A model generated the notes under the pieces. It worked only from the letters and a program-made list of their open reading frames with translations, ran no database searches and was not told where the DNA came from. From Turritopsis dohrnii (lineage: Eukaryota > Cnidaria > Hydrozoa > Anthoathecata > Oceaniidae): a DNA stretch of 64,000 nucleotides. Below are positions 33,346-45,200 of this stretch, one piece after another. The stretch's first letter is position 1, and every line of letters starts with the position of its first letter. Both the position numbers and the translations under genes were made by a program. The DNA is taken from positions 620,001-684,000 of the forward strand of contig BQMF02000053.1 in the NCBI GenBank assembly GCA_027922465.2, in the 5' to 3' direction.

Positions 33346-33696
33346 GCTAATTTTTTTCTTTTATGGTTAAGCACTCTTCGTCACGTAGTCACGACTACAC
33401 TCTACAATAGCTGCTGGTCATACCCCTTTGATACTAAAAATTCCAGTTACTTACTGTTACTTTCATATATTCCATTTATTGTGCATATTATGTGAAACTT
33501 TAAAGACTAATAAAATTTATAGCCTAGAAAGCACTTCTTCTGGTTAGAAATCTCATGGAGATAATTTACTTCATGAACTTTCTCCATCATCCTGCGCATG
33601 CAATTTCTTTCATTTCTTATGTTTTTGAAGAAATTCTTATTGATCTTCTCTACAATAAGTTACTTTTATGTGTATAAAACCATGGTAATGGCCATG

Positions 33697-33850
33697 TACC
33701 TTAAGGGAAGAAATTGTTTGCGGAAGAAATTATTGCGGAATATATTTTTGCGGATAAATGACCCAAAAATGCCATATTTTGCGGAAGAAATTTTTGCGGT
33801 TGACAACCTAAAACGAGATTTTGCGGAATTAATTTTTGCGGATGCAAGAA
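33697..33850. repeat. GCGG/AAATT short dispersed repeat, copy 2
   Basis: Starts TACCTTAAGGGAAGAAATT exactly as at 2,105 and continues with alternating TTTTTGCGGA and AAATT blocks (for example GCGGAAGAAATTTTTGCGG). Confidence 0.65.
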
Positions 33851-34373
33851 ATTTAGTAAAATCGAAAGTCGGAAAACACCTAATTTAGTACTTATTTAGG
33901 TCAGTGTAACGCATGGAACTGAGTAAACTACTCAGTCTAGGTCTATTTCCCATGAAGGAAAAGAGCAAACAACAATAAAGAAAAGCTGTTATACCTCCGC
34001 CGTCGATATAAGATTGTTTCTCAAAGTAAAAGCAACAATACGAAGCGCAAAACCTGTTGCAAGTGCAGATGCTACTTGTATTGTTGTTGACGAACAGTGA
34101 TAAATAAACCCTTATAGAAAGCACAGATTAAAATTCACGATATTTCGACCAACTAATGTGTCTTTATCAAGTGTTTTCATATTTTAAACAACATAGTATA
34201 TACTGCTGACTTTAACGTTTTATAAATAGATGTTCAATCTAGATATAGATTATAGATGTTCAATAACCTCGACTTCTTTCCTTTTTCAATCCCCTTCTTC
34301 ATTTTCCAAACGTTTTGTAAAGACGAGACTTTCATTTATATGCAAAGATAAGTTAAAAATCAGTTCTTTACCG
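33851..34373. other. Non-coding spacer
   Basis: No gene recognised; AT-rich sequence up to the second fold-back element. Confidence 0.45.
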
Positions 34374-35980
34374 CCCAGCAGGCACCCAACGTTATACTAA
34401 CGTTAGTGTTACGTTATTTTTTACGTTGTGGTAACGTTAGTGGTTGGTTAGAATGGAAGTCTTTTTTTAATTAGTATAACGTTAGATACTTACGTTAGTA
34501 TAACGTTAGATACTTACGTTAGTATAACGTTAAATACTTACGTTAGTATAACGTTAAATACTTACGTTAGTGTAACGTTAAATACTTACGTTAGCATAAC
34601 GTTAGAAAGTTACATCAGGACAACGTTAAATTTCGTTAACAACATCAAAATGTTATAACATTGTAATGACTTCTGAAGTCATTATAAACAAATCCCGGTG
34701 TCCATCCCAACAAAGTAAGACAAATGACGAAAACAGCGAATAGTCATAGAAGTTGATATTTACCTTTAATTGACAAGAAAAGTATATTTTTATGTCAATA
34801 TTTACGCATGCCTAATAGAAGAAAAAGAAACAAATATAAGTGAAGGTGTTAAACGAATGCTTGTGGTTACGGCAAATTGCAATAAATGAAAATCAATAGA
34901 AATTTATGCTAGAACAGATATCTATTTTCCAGCTGACTAATGTCCATAGAACAGACATTTTGTGCTTTCATATGTTAACAAAGCAAAACACTCTGGGGAT
35001 ACAACAAAATTAATCAGAAACCTTGAGTAAAAGATTTCTATCAAAAATAATCAAGTAGCAGGCCCTAATACTGTAGCTATCATCTATAAGTCATGTAGTA
35101 CAGATCTTGCCAGCAAAACCAAGATTAAATAATCAAACTGATTTCTCGTTTTAAGGCTAGACTAGCGCGAAGTATATAATAGATATATAATAGACATATT
35201 ACCATGTGTAAAATGGAGAGGAAATACTAGGTTAGCACGGTAAAATCGAGTTTTTTCAAGAGATACACTTCTTAATTGAAAAGGCGAAAATGTGTAGCAA
35301 GTGCGAATCAAAATTCATATCATCCTCAAGGACTTACTTATGATAGCCCTTACTAACGTAAGTATCTAACGTTATACTAATTAAAAAAAGACTTCCATTC
35401 TAACCAACCACTAACGTTACCACAACGTAAAAAATAACGTAACACTAACGTTAGTATAACGTAAATTAACGAAATTTAACGTTATACTAACGTAAGTATC
35501 TAATGTTATACTAACGTAAGTATCTAACGTTATACTAACGTAAGTATTTAACGTTATACTAATTAAAAAAAGACTTCCATTCTAACCAACCACTAACGTT
35601 ACCACAACGTAAAAACTAACGTAACATTAACGTTAATACAACGTAAATTAACGAAATTTAACGTTATACTAACGTATGTATCTAACGTTATACTAACGTA
35701 AGTATCTAACGTTATACTAACGTAAGTATTTAACGTTATACTAATTAAAAAAAGACTTCCATTCTAACCAACCATTAACGTTACCACAACGTAAAAACTA
35801 ACGTAACACTAACGTTAATACAACGTAAATTAACGAAATTTAACGTTGTCCTGATGTAACTTTCTAACGTTGTACTAACGTAAGTAGTTAACGTTGGAAT
35901 AACGTTGGTTTTACGTTGGTAACGTTAAACCTAGAACCAACGTTAGACTAACGTTAGATAAACGTTGGGTGCCTGCTGGG
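34374..35980. mobile_element. CCCAG fold-back element 2, AACGTT-type
   Basis: Ends CCCAGCAGGCACCCAACGTT and AACGTTGGGTGCCTGCTGGG are perfect 20-bp inverted repeats. The flanking CG (34,372-34,373 and 35,981-35,982) may be a 2-bp target duplication. Arms consist of AACGTTA-type subrepeats: left about 34,390-34,640, right about 35,345-35,960. The centre, about 34,640-35,340, is unique and non-coding. Same termini and architecture as 20,387-22,202 with a different palindromic core. Confidence 0.82.
35381..35926 (+). repeat. 182-bp tandem repeat in the right arm of element 2
   Basis: The marker TTAAAAAAAGACTTCCATTC starts at 35,381, 35,563 and 35,745, exactly 182 bases apart. A single inverted copy of the same unit is in the left arm (about 34,410-34,480). 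Confidence 0.88.
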
Positions 35981-36059
35981 CGGTGAAAAATTTTGTAAAT
36001 GTACAAAATGTAAATTAATGTAAATTAAGATATTATGTATCCAAACGTACCTTAATCTC

Positions 36060-36775
36060 TATCTATCATGCATTTTTTTCGTCACATCTACGCTATGCTT
36101 GTCAACTTTGGGGTCAGCGTGAGACAACCAACACTAAACGCATCCTCGTACTGCAAAAGGCTGCTGTCCGAATCCTAACCTTCTCAAATCCTATTGCACC
36201 ATCTCGGCCTCTTTTCAACAACCTTAAATTACTGAATTCTTTGACCTTGTCAAGCCATTGAGTATTCTATTTATTCATCAAGCCTTGAATCTTAAACTCC
36301 CTCCCAGCGTTCATAGTACTTTCAATTACACTAAACTCTCCCATATTTTCAACACCAGTTAGTCTCATGGGCACCTACATCAACCTTCAGTTAAAACTCA
36401 AGCATTTGGAATTGCTTCAATGAAATTCCAATCAATTTATTGCTGGAATCATATGCAAAGTCAATATCCAAATCTTGATCTTAGCTTTGCTAAACTATTC
36501 TCGACTAAAAACTTTAACCACAAAATTCTTCCTTGAAAAATATACCATCTAGTCTCTCTTTTCAGAAATTTTGTTTCTCATACTTAAACCATATTTTTTA
36601 TCTATTACCTCAATTTCTTAATTTAGTTTATTTCTTTTTGGTGGCCACCCCCTTTGTTTAGTATATGGGCTATTGGGGTGGTCTCCTGCCTAGACCTTAT
36701 TGTATTCTCATTTTCATTAACTTATTTTTCTTTGCAAATGAATATTGATTGATTGATTGATTGATTGTTTTGTTA
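36060..36775 (+). pseudogene. LINE 3' end fragment with (TTGA)n tail
   Basis: Translation shows the C-terminal part of a LINE reverse transcriptase (CLSTLG, then in another frame RILVLQKAAVRILTF, then FIHQALNLKLPPSVHST and SMKFQSIYCWNH) with stops and frameshifts. The fragment ends in a TTGATTGATTGATTG run at about 36,750-36,770, typical of LINEs with short tandem tails. It belongs to a different family from the LINE at 1,771-3,796. Confidence 0.65.
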
Positions 36776-37802
36776 CAGGCAAAGATCTGCATGCAGTGAC
36801 ATAATTTCTGAAAAGGTCTATATACTATTATCAATGTAAACATTCTCTCACGTGACTCTCCATTGTTGTAGGGTGCTATATTTTTGTAATTATCGATGCA
36901 AAAGCCATCTCTCTCTCCATTGCTGCTTTTTTGCCTTTTGAGTTTTATCTTTTGCTTCTGGGCACGAAAAGTTAGGTACGGCCTTAAGAATTTCTTGAGA
37001 ATATAATAGGATGATTTTGACTAAAAAGTTAAGAATATTCATCATGGAACGAAAAAGCACCATTCTTATAAAAAAGCGTGTAACAAATAATCTTTTTAGT
37101 ACGCAAGCTTATCGAATGATATTATTAAAATGTAGCTGCATTGTTTACTACAATCTTGCAAATATTAACAAAGCATAAAATGAAACTGACGTAAACACTC
37201 GTCGTGCCATTTAGATTCCGTGATTCTGCAATTCTCTGTTTCTTCTTTTTGATGACCTTCTTGAGTGAAAGTAACTGCAATTGGCTGGATTTGTGGAAGA
37301 TAGTTTGATTGTTTTTACTGTTCGCCTTCGATTGTCTTTTGGGTGTTTACCGAAATGTCGTTTTTCCCTTTTTCCCCCGATGATTTCTTTGATTCTCCCA
37401 TTTTCTGGAGTAATCCTGTTTGTTACAACTTTTCATCTGGGTGAGTAACATGGTGGAATAGCTGCGATCTATTTGCCTCGACCGACCTATAACTTTCGTT
37501 TATTAGATTTTCTTTAACCAGCTTTCTGAAATTGCACGTCGAGTCAGGTATTCTTAATTTAGATTGATGATGGTTTAATTATTTCTTTTAAAATAAGACT
37601 GCTGTTATACAGCAGTTGCAATAATTGTGTCAGTGACACACGTCGTGTAGGAAAAGCTCGAGAATGAAAAAAAGCCCTATTTTTTTAACCTGAAGAAGAC
37701 TCGTAAGAGCCGAAATATAGCTTTATAAATAAATCAAGCTGCCTTAAATTATGCTGTTTTATATATATATATATATGATATATTATATATTATATAATAT
37801 AA
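36776..37802. other. Non-coding sequence
   Basis: No gene recognised. A TA-rich run lies at 37,760-37,800. Confidence 0.45.
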
Positions 37803-37930
37803 TTCAATTCAATTTTGGAGGTTCATTTAGCTACTAGAAATTACAGATGAATGAAGGGACCATGAAATTTTTGTTCGAATTAGAGAGAGTTCCATATGGA
37901 GGTTCGAATTATGGAGGTTCGACTGTATAT
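37803..37930. repeat. Pogo/Tigger-like MITE right end
   Basis: Ends GGAGGTTCGAATTATGGAGG and TTCGACTGTA, with AGGGACCATGAA shared with 33,275-33,290. Left end not found. Confidence 0.55.
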
Positions 37931-39265
37931 AGATTAGCTAGTTCATGTAGGAGTTTTTAAGATAGTGGTTATGGTGGAGTGGAGATAGATTTAAAATATC
38001 TATTATCCAGGGATTTTTCCAAACTTTCCAACTACCGTTACCGGTAGTTAAAACTCAATCTTGAATTGAGTTTAGAAACTCAATCATTCATTGTCAATTA
38101 TATACACATTTTTTAGCTCTCTAATGCGTAGTATTTAAAAACATGTTTTGAGAAAGTAATTAGGCCATTATTCACCAATTATTCTGTTGCTAGGGAGAAG
38201 GACCACCGTTGCTAAGGTAATTTTAAAATTTCCTTTGTTGCATTCATTTCTTCATCTTACGAAATAAAATGAAAACGAAAGTGGTATATACCAGTAGGAC
38301 TTGTTTTCATGTTATTCAATAAAATTAAGCATTAGTTTCCAACTCCTTCCTTCGTATGCCTCTCATGACAAGGCCTGTTTGTGTAGATTGAAATCTCTAA
38401 AATTGTGGAGCTTCCCCGACTGTAAAACTCAATCTTCTCTACAAAAAACGGTATATAGTGTCCAAAAGTGCTTGGAAAAGTCCCTGTATATACATTAAAA
38501 GGAGAAATATTGGAAAACAAAGAGCAGCAATTATATCAGATATAAATTCTTAAGTTAAAAAGCCTTTGAAAATGTCTTCATCAAGTGAAGGTGTGAAATT
38601 TAACTAAGTTAAAGGTTGAAAGTTATTAGCATTGGGTATGCTAATTTGCACATTATTTTCTTGCATTTGAATGCTTCCCAATTGTTGTTTGAAAATTCAT
38701 TTCTGCTGCTATCACTCCTTAAACCCATGCACGGTCTGCCTACTTGTGCCAATAATTAATTTCATAATGTCAAAATGATAGTAAAAATGTGTGTATCCTT
38801 TTAATTTGTTATTATGATCTGCACTTGAACTCCAATTCTCGTCAATATAAAGAACTTTCATTTAGCTGTCTATGTGATATATGAAACTAATCAATTATTC
38901 ATTGCTTTTAGATTTTTCTTACTTTTTTTATTCTTCATGTTTTCAGTTATTTTACTTTCATGTTTGAAGGAAGTATTTGTGTGTTTTTTTTGTTAGTTAC
39001 GCTCATGAATATGAGCTGTTGTTTCATGTTATTGTTGCTTCAGTTTTTTAAGACATTAATGTTCTCGTTTATTCCATGCAATGGCGGCCCTCTAAATTTT
39101 CAGTTCTGTCGGTTTACCAAATACATGAATGTGATTGGTAGAATAGTTATTAAATGGAATTACTGAATTATATATAACCTATATCTCTCAATGATGTTCT
39201 CTTAAAAGAAATGTTGGGGTCTTGTTTGAATAACAGGAAATGTTTTATCTTTTCTCCCTCTTTAG
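37931..39265. other. Upstream region of the ICE1-like gene
   Basis: No coding region recognised; presumably promoter and 5' untranslated exons of the downstream gene. The acceptor CCCTCTTTAG at 39,256-39,265 precedes its first coding exon, so at least one 5' non-coding exon lies here or further left. Confidence 0.45.
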
Positions 39266-39279
39266 TTGACATTTTAAAT

Positions 39280-42200
39280 ATGGATAATAATAAAGAAGCT
39301 GAAGCTGAAGCTCGGCAAGCAGCTGCCGAATTTTCGGAGTTGTCCGTTTCTGTTCAGAAAATGTATAAACCAGTTGCTCAAGAGAGTGATGAAAAAACAG
39401 AGTTAGATAAATCGGATGAAACACAAGACCAAACTGATAGCAAAGACATAGTAACAACAACGGACCCATTGAAACCCAATTTAGAGTTAATTGAAAATAA
39501 TATAAACGAATTGGAAGATGAACAAGGTAAAGGTGAAACCTTGGCATCTTTGCATCAATCAATCATTCAAATATTAAAGAACTCTGAGAATATGACCATT
39601 AACAGTTTGAAGATGAACGGAAAACAAGTATGTAAAGAGAACTCTGAACTTGTAGTAGTAGACAATCCTGTTCAAACAGAACATACGCAATTAGTTCAAG
39701 AACCTGCTGATGGTATTGAAGTTGGTGATAATAATGGATCTCTTTCCTTTGAAAAACCTTCTCCAAACAACGAGATTGAAACAGCTTTTGATCATGAAAT
39801 CAATAATCCAGAGATATCAATACCAGATGATATTCAAACGGAGGATACATCTTGTGTTGTGAAAGCCAGCTTACGCAGCAATGTCACTAACAATGGGTGT
39901 TCCCAATGTGCAAATCTTAACCAGGTATCACTGTTGATTTTTGATTTTTTCTTATTGATAGAGATTTGGAAAATTGAGTTTTTTATTAAAAAAGGATTTT
40001 CAAGGATGTAAGTACAATGCATGCACAGTACATAAGAATTCTGTGTACAAAAGAAAACTAATTCTACTGTTTCTTTTCATTTTTGTTTCTTTGATCTACT
40101 ATAGGAAATCTTAACGCTGAGAAAGCAATCTCAAATGAACCTTAGTATTTTCAAACAAAAGCTTATTTCTACAAGGTATGTGTACAGTATTCTTGTTTAT
40201 GAAATACTGTCTGATTATTTCTCTGTTTACTTCTGTATTTTCTTGTTATGTACTCCATTTTTCTTCTTAACTTTTAGTGATTTGATAACAGAATATCACA
40301 AGAAATGCCAAGGTTCAATAATTCTCTAATTTGCCAATATTCAATGTTCTACAAAATGTAACATCTAACTCTTGACATGAAAAATTCATGTTTTTAAAGA
40401 TAATGAATTGTTATATAGAGCTGAGGGTTGCACTATGCTGATGTCATTTTAAAAACAATTGAAAAATAGTCTGGGAAGGAGCAGCTGTTTATTATTAATA
40501 AAGCGCTCAAGCTAAGTAAAAAAAATGATTGACTCTCTTGTGGAGATTATTTCACAAGAAAACTGCTGACACACTTTTTTCTCGATAGTTCATTATCTTT
40601 AATCTTCATTGGCTTGAACATCATGCCCCTATGTTCTAGTGTTTGTCATCAGTTCCTATGGGTGATTGTTTAATATGAAATTTTCTTCCTCCAATGTTCA
40701 GAAACCTGAGTTTAACCTGAGTTTCATGAATCAGTCATGAAATAACTCTACACAAAACATACCGAAAAGGTTAAACTATTTCAGATGTTAGTTGTGTGAC
40801 ATTTGGGTGGGTAAAAGGGATGATCTAGATACAGGGTTCAGTAGTAACCTACCCATGATCAGAACTTCAGTTTTGAAGATGCCAATCTATGTCTCTGCAT
40901 TCTATGTATTCTAGATGTGTCTTTTTAGAGTTAAAAGAGCAAAAGCTGAAAATAAGTGAATTAAACAAAAAGTTAGAAAACTGTTATGGGTAGGATACAC
41001 GTTTGTTGATTCTCGAGTTCTCAAATTTATTCCCAAACCATCAATGAACATTTCCCTTGCTTCCACCGCCAGAAAAGCAGCCCACCGTAGACAAAAATGT
41101 CCATTTCCTGGTTTTATGCATTTAGTGATAGCTTCATTTTCAAGATCATAAAACCATCAGGAATCAGTATTATTGTATATAAATGTGTTGTATTGTAACA
41201 ATTGCTGGTTTTTTTATTTTATCCTTCCAAATTGACTTTGCTTCATGGACATTATTCTGAGCACTAAAACATGAATTACAACAAAATAGACACTCTCGAC
41301 CTCTCATTGTTAAGCCTTGCCATTCATTGCTTGTAGCAACGAATAAGGGTGATCACTGAGGCAGAACTAATGTAAGAACCAATTACTTAACTGTAAATGG
41401 AGATATCCAGGTTGTTTGAAAATGAAAAGAAATGGTGATAATGGTGAAAAACAAAATGACATCCAATGATGTCAATGAACTCTTTTTTTCCATTGTTGTT
41501 GCAGTCATAACGAGAGCAGGTAGAGCCAAAACGTTTATTGAGAAGAAAAATTTGAAGCAATCTCCTAGTGAATGAAAATAGTTATATACCTTATTCGTGT
41601 ATTCTAATTATTCTAAATTTTTTGTGTGTACTAATCTTCACGCATTCACGCAAAAAAATCAATTTGGGAGCGAAATTTAGTATAAAATTTACACTGAAAA
41701 TAGCAGTGTGCGGAAATTAATTTGTGCAAAACTTTTTTTTCCCAAAAAAGGGACTTATTTTCTTGTTATAATTTTTAGTTTGGGCCAGTAAATTTGTCTT
41801 ACAGAACTATTTCAAACTTATTAAAAATTATGTGCACGAAAATAAATACATGCGAAAATTAATTTTTGACCAATGCGAAAATTAATGCGAATGCGTGGAT
41901 TATTCATTATTCATGTGATCAGTCTTGCATATAAAACAGACGTGAAAGAAGGAACGTATGAAGTTTCTTTAAGAAGGTGGCAAGATACATGTCAAAGTAA
42001 TGTAGGAAATCAAGAAATGTACTACTAGAGAAATTTTTATTCTTGAAAATAAAACAAGTTTGTTGCAAATTCTATATGATTTATATTAAAAGAGGTCAGA
42101 AAACAAACCAGAATTTCAATTTCTTAGAACAATGATTTCAAGATTTTGCGAGATTAAAATTGAGTTGACCTACACATTAAAGTAGGGCTATTATCATTTG

Positions 42201-45200
42201 AATCTTGCCTGAATCTTTGAATACTGCTGAATCAGCATTTTCGGTTAAAGGTTTCAGAAGTGGGTCCATGCTTTTTTGAATCCATGTTTACTGTCGATGA
42301 AACAATGAAGCAACTTCTCAGGTAGCAACCAAGATGGGAACTGTTTTAATTTAGCTTATTTTGACCCAGCTTCCATAAAAAATCTGGGGTTGTAGAATCT
42401 TTCTGGGTACAGAGAGGAAATGTCTTGTTTGTGGGTCTTTTGATTTCCATTTTGTCACTGGGCTTCAAAAATCAGGTGCACATTCATAACAATGCACCTA
42501 ACATGCAACTTGACATTTTACTGAGGTACATGAAAAACTATGTAGATTAAATTTACCAAATTCACTAACGTCATTTCAGATTTTCATTGATACTTTGAAA
42601 AGATGATCTTTCTAACTAAATTTTCATGCTTTGAAATAATATATTCTTTATTGTGAATAAGGAAAACATTTGGAATTTCAAAAATCAGAAATGAAATTCT
42701 TAATTTCAGCTGCACAGCATTTTTAGATGAATCTTAAAATAAAATGAATGAAAATCTTTTCAGACTTACATAATCCCTGAGTTGTTACAGAAAAAGATAT
42801 GAATGTTTGTTGTTTTTATGTGTTCCACTTGACGCTCATGAATTTTCCTTAAAACGCAAACTTCTTTTTGATAATTGCAATTAAAGGTTGTTCATTCAAT
42901 ATTGCATCACACTCTATACACTTATATTTTGAATGTCCTACATGACGAGATAATATATGTTGCATATTCATTGAGTACAACAAGTTTTTCAATTTTGTCC
43001 TTCATGGTAATTGGTTGGTAGTTTTTTCCACAAATCTGTGGCCTACAATTATCCCTATTTTATAGGGAAACCGGATCTTTACGAATTCAATTAGAAAAAG
43101 CACTTCAAGCCTCGGAACCAATGAAGAAGGTATTATTTTGAACATTTTAAATCAAATAAGTAGCCATTATATATATTGATAGATAAACAAACATTTTTGT
43201 ATTAGACTATCCGTCGCTTTGAGTATGAGAAGATGATGCAGCAATCTGCAGTGGATGACCTCACACAGAAACTTAACAAAAAAACTGTGGGTTTGCATCA
43301 TTAATCGCATTTAGTTTGTTCCATTTCTCATAGCATTGTGGTTCAATGCAAGATTTCCTTAAAAGTTATGTAAGTTTTTCTCTTTATTTAGGCTGAATTA
43401 ACAGAAATAAAGGAACTTATTTCATCTTGTAAGTCATCAGAAGAATTGCACAGAAGTAATAAAGATGAGATTGAAAAACTTCATGAAAAAGAAAAGAAAA
43501 AGTTTGTTATTATTATTCTTTCAATTGTTAGCAATAAAAACTTAATATTTGTTATAAAGCTTTCAAATGAAGAAAGTTTGATAGTCCAATGATACTGATC
43601 CTAAAGATCATAGGTGGCATTAGGCATGATTGACTGGTCGACTGATAGCATCAGCAAACCAAAGTCTGCAGTTTATTGTCATTTTTGCAGGTTTAACTTG
43701 GCAATAGTTAATAGTTACCTTTTACTAAAGGATCCTCTCAAAGCAGTTTACTTAATCCTAAGTAGGTCGAAAACAAGCGTATGTCATTTGAAATTTTCAA
43801 AGGAAGTAGCAAAATCTTAAAATGTCAAACTTTTATCAGAGCAACAGAATTTTAAAGAGAGGGACCTTATTTGGAGGAATACAGTTCATGCCCTTTGACG
43901 AACCTTTTGTTACAAGATGAATTCTTCCTTTTCATTTTGATAAAGCAAACAAGAGATATTACTGACTACATGTATATTTTACCATGCATTTTTTTTTATA
44001 TATTTTTCATGTTATATTGAACCGGTTATGGAATGCCTGGCCTTTTGAGATTCCAAAGGTTTTCATGGTTTTCAACTTGTTCAAAACCATACCTTCTAAG
44101 ATATGATATTGATTTGTGTTCTTTTTTATTCCTTATTTGTCATTAGGAATTTTAGTCCAAGAACAACTAAATTCTCTACCTACAATAAAAAAATATTGTT
44201 CAAAATTTATAGGGTATTGAACCAAGCTAAGCAAATAGACAAACTCAATCTTCAGTTGAAGACAGCCAAAGGTAATGGTGCATGAAAAAAGCTCACATAA
44301 ATTTCATGGAGATGATGTTTCCATTCCATTGAATATTATGAGTGATATTAATTGGTCATGAAAATGCTTTTGTTTTATAGACAAAACTAAGGAGAATGCC
44401 AAGCAACTCAAGGCTGCAATTAGAGACAAAGAAAAACTGTCAAGGAGAATTGAAAAATTAGAGAAGGTTTTTGTTACTTAACCATAGTCTCTGTTATTTT
44501 GTTTTTTTCCGTTTGGTTTCATTGCTTGTAAACAAAACTATTCTACCAATTATTTGCTCTAATAACTCAATGTTGTATTTAGACTCCTAAAGTACTGTCA
44601 AAAGGATATAGATCATCGGGTGAGAAACCACATTTTGTTTATGTCTTTCCTGATTTTTTTCCTGTGTTTTAGTCTATGTAAGCCAACATACCTTCTCGTA
44701 TTTTTGATAGAAATTTTTAATCATGATGTGAAGAAGCTCAATGTTAATGCTAAGTTACATAATTATAGGTAAAGCCAGTAGATCATCACCTAATGGCGTA
44801 CTTTCTCCGTCACCTTCACCACCGATTTCACCGTCACCATTGCCACCATCCCCACCACCTCCTCCACGAGCTGTTGCACGCAAGAACTCACAAAAACGAC
44901 CTTATTTAACTAGAAGGTACAAAGACTAAAGGCTATAGATTCCCAATCATTCTTGTTTCTGAAAATTGCTATTATTCTCAATTTTCTTTTATTCTTAATT
45001 GTGCAGTGCTGTACGGCGTGACAGGAAATCTTCGTCAAGTTCAGCCAATTCAAGTAGCCATGATGTTGACCAAAATATTTCCAGCAGTAATGACGGTACT
45101 GATAGCAGTGATGACGATATAGGTATACAGCTACTTCTTTTCTTTTAGTTAATTGTCTATTAAATTTTCTTAGATACTAATATTTTTTGTACTTGTGATG

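Noticed and set aside
34390..35960. Regular short repeats with spacers that could suggest a CRISPR array
   Set aside because: The units are palindromic AACGTTA variants in inverted arms of one element, spacers are themselves repeated, and the genome is animal.
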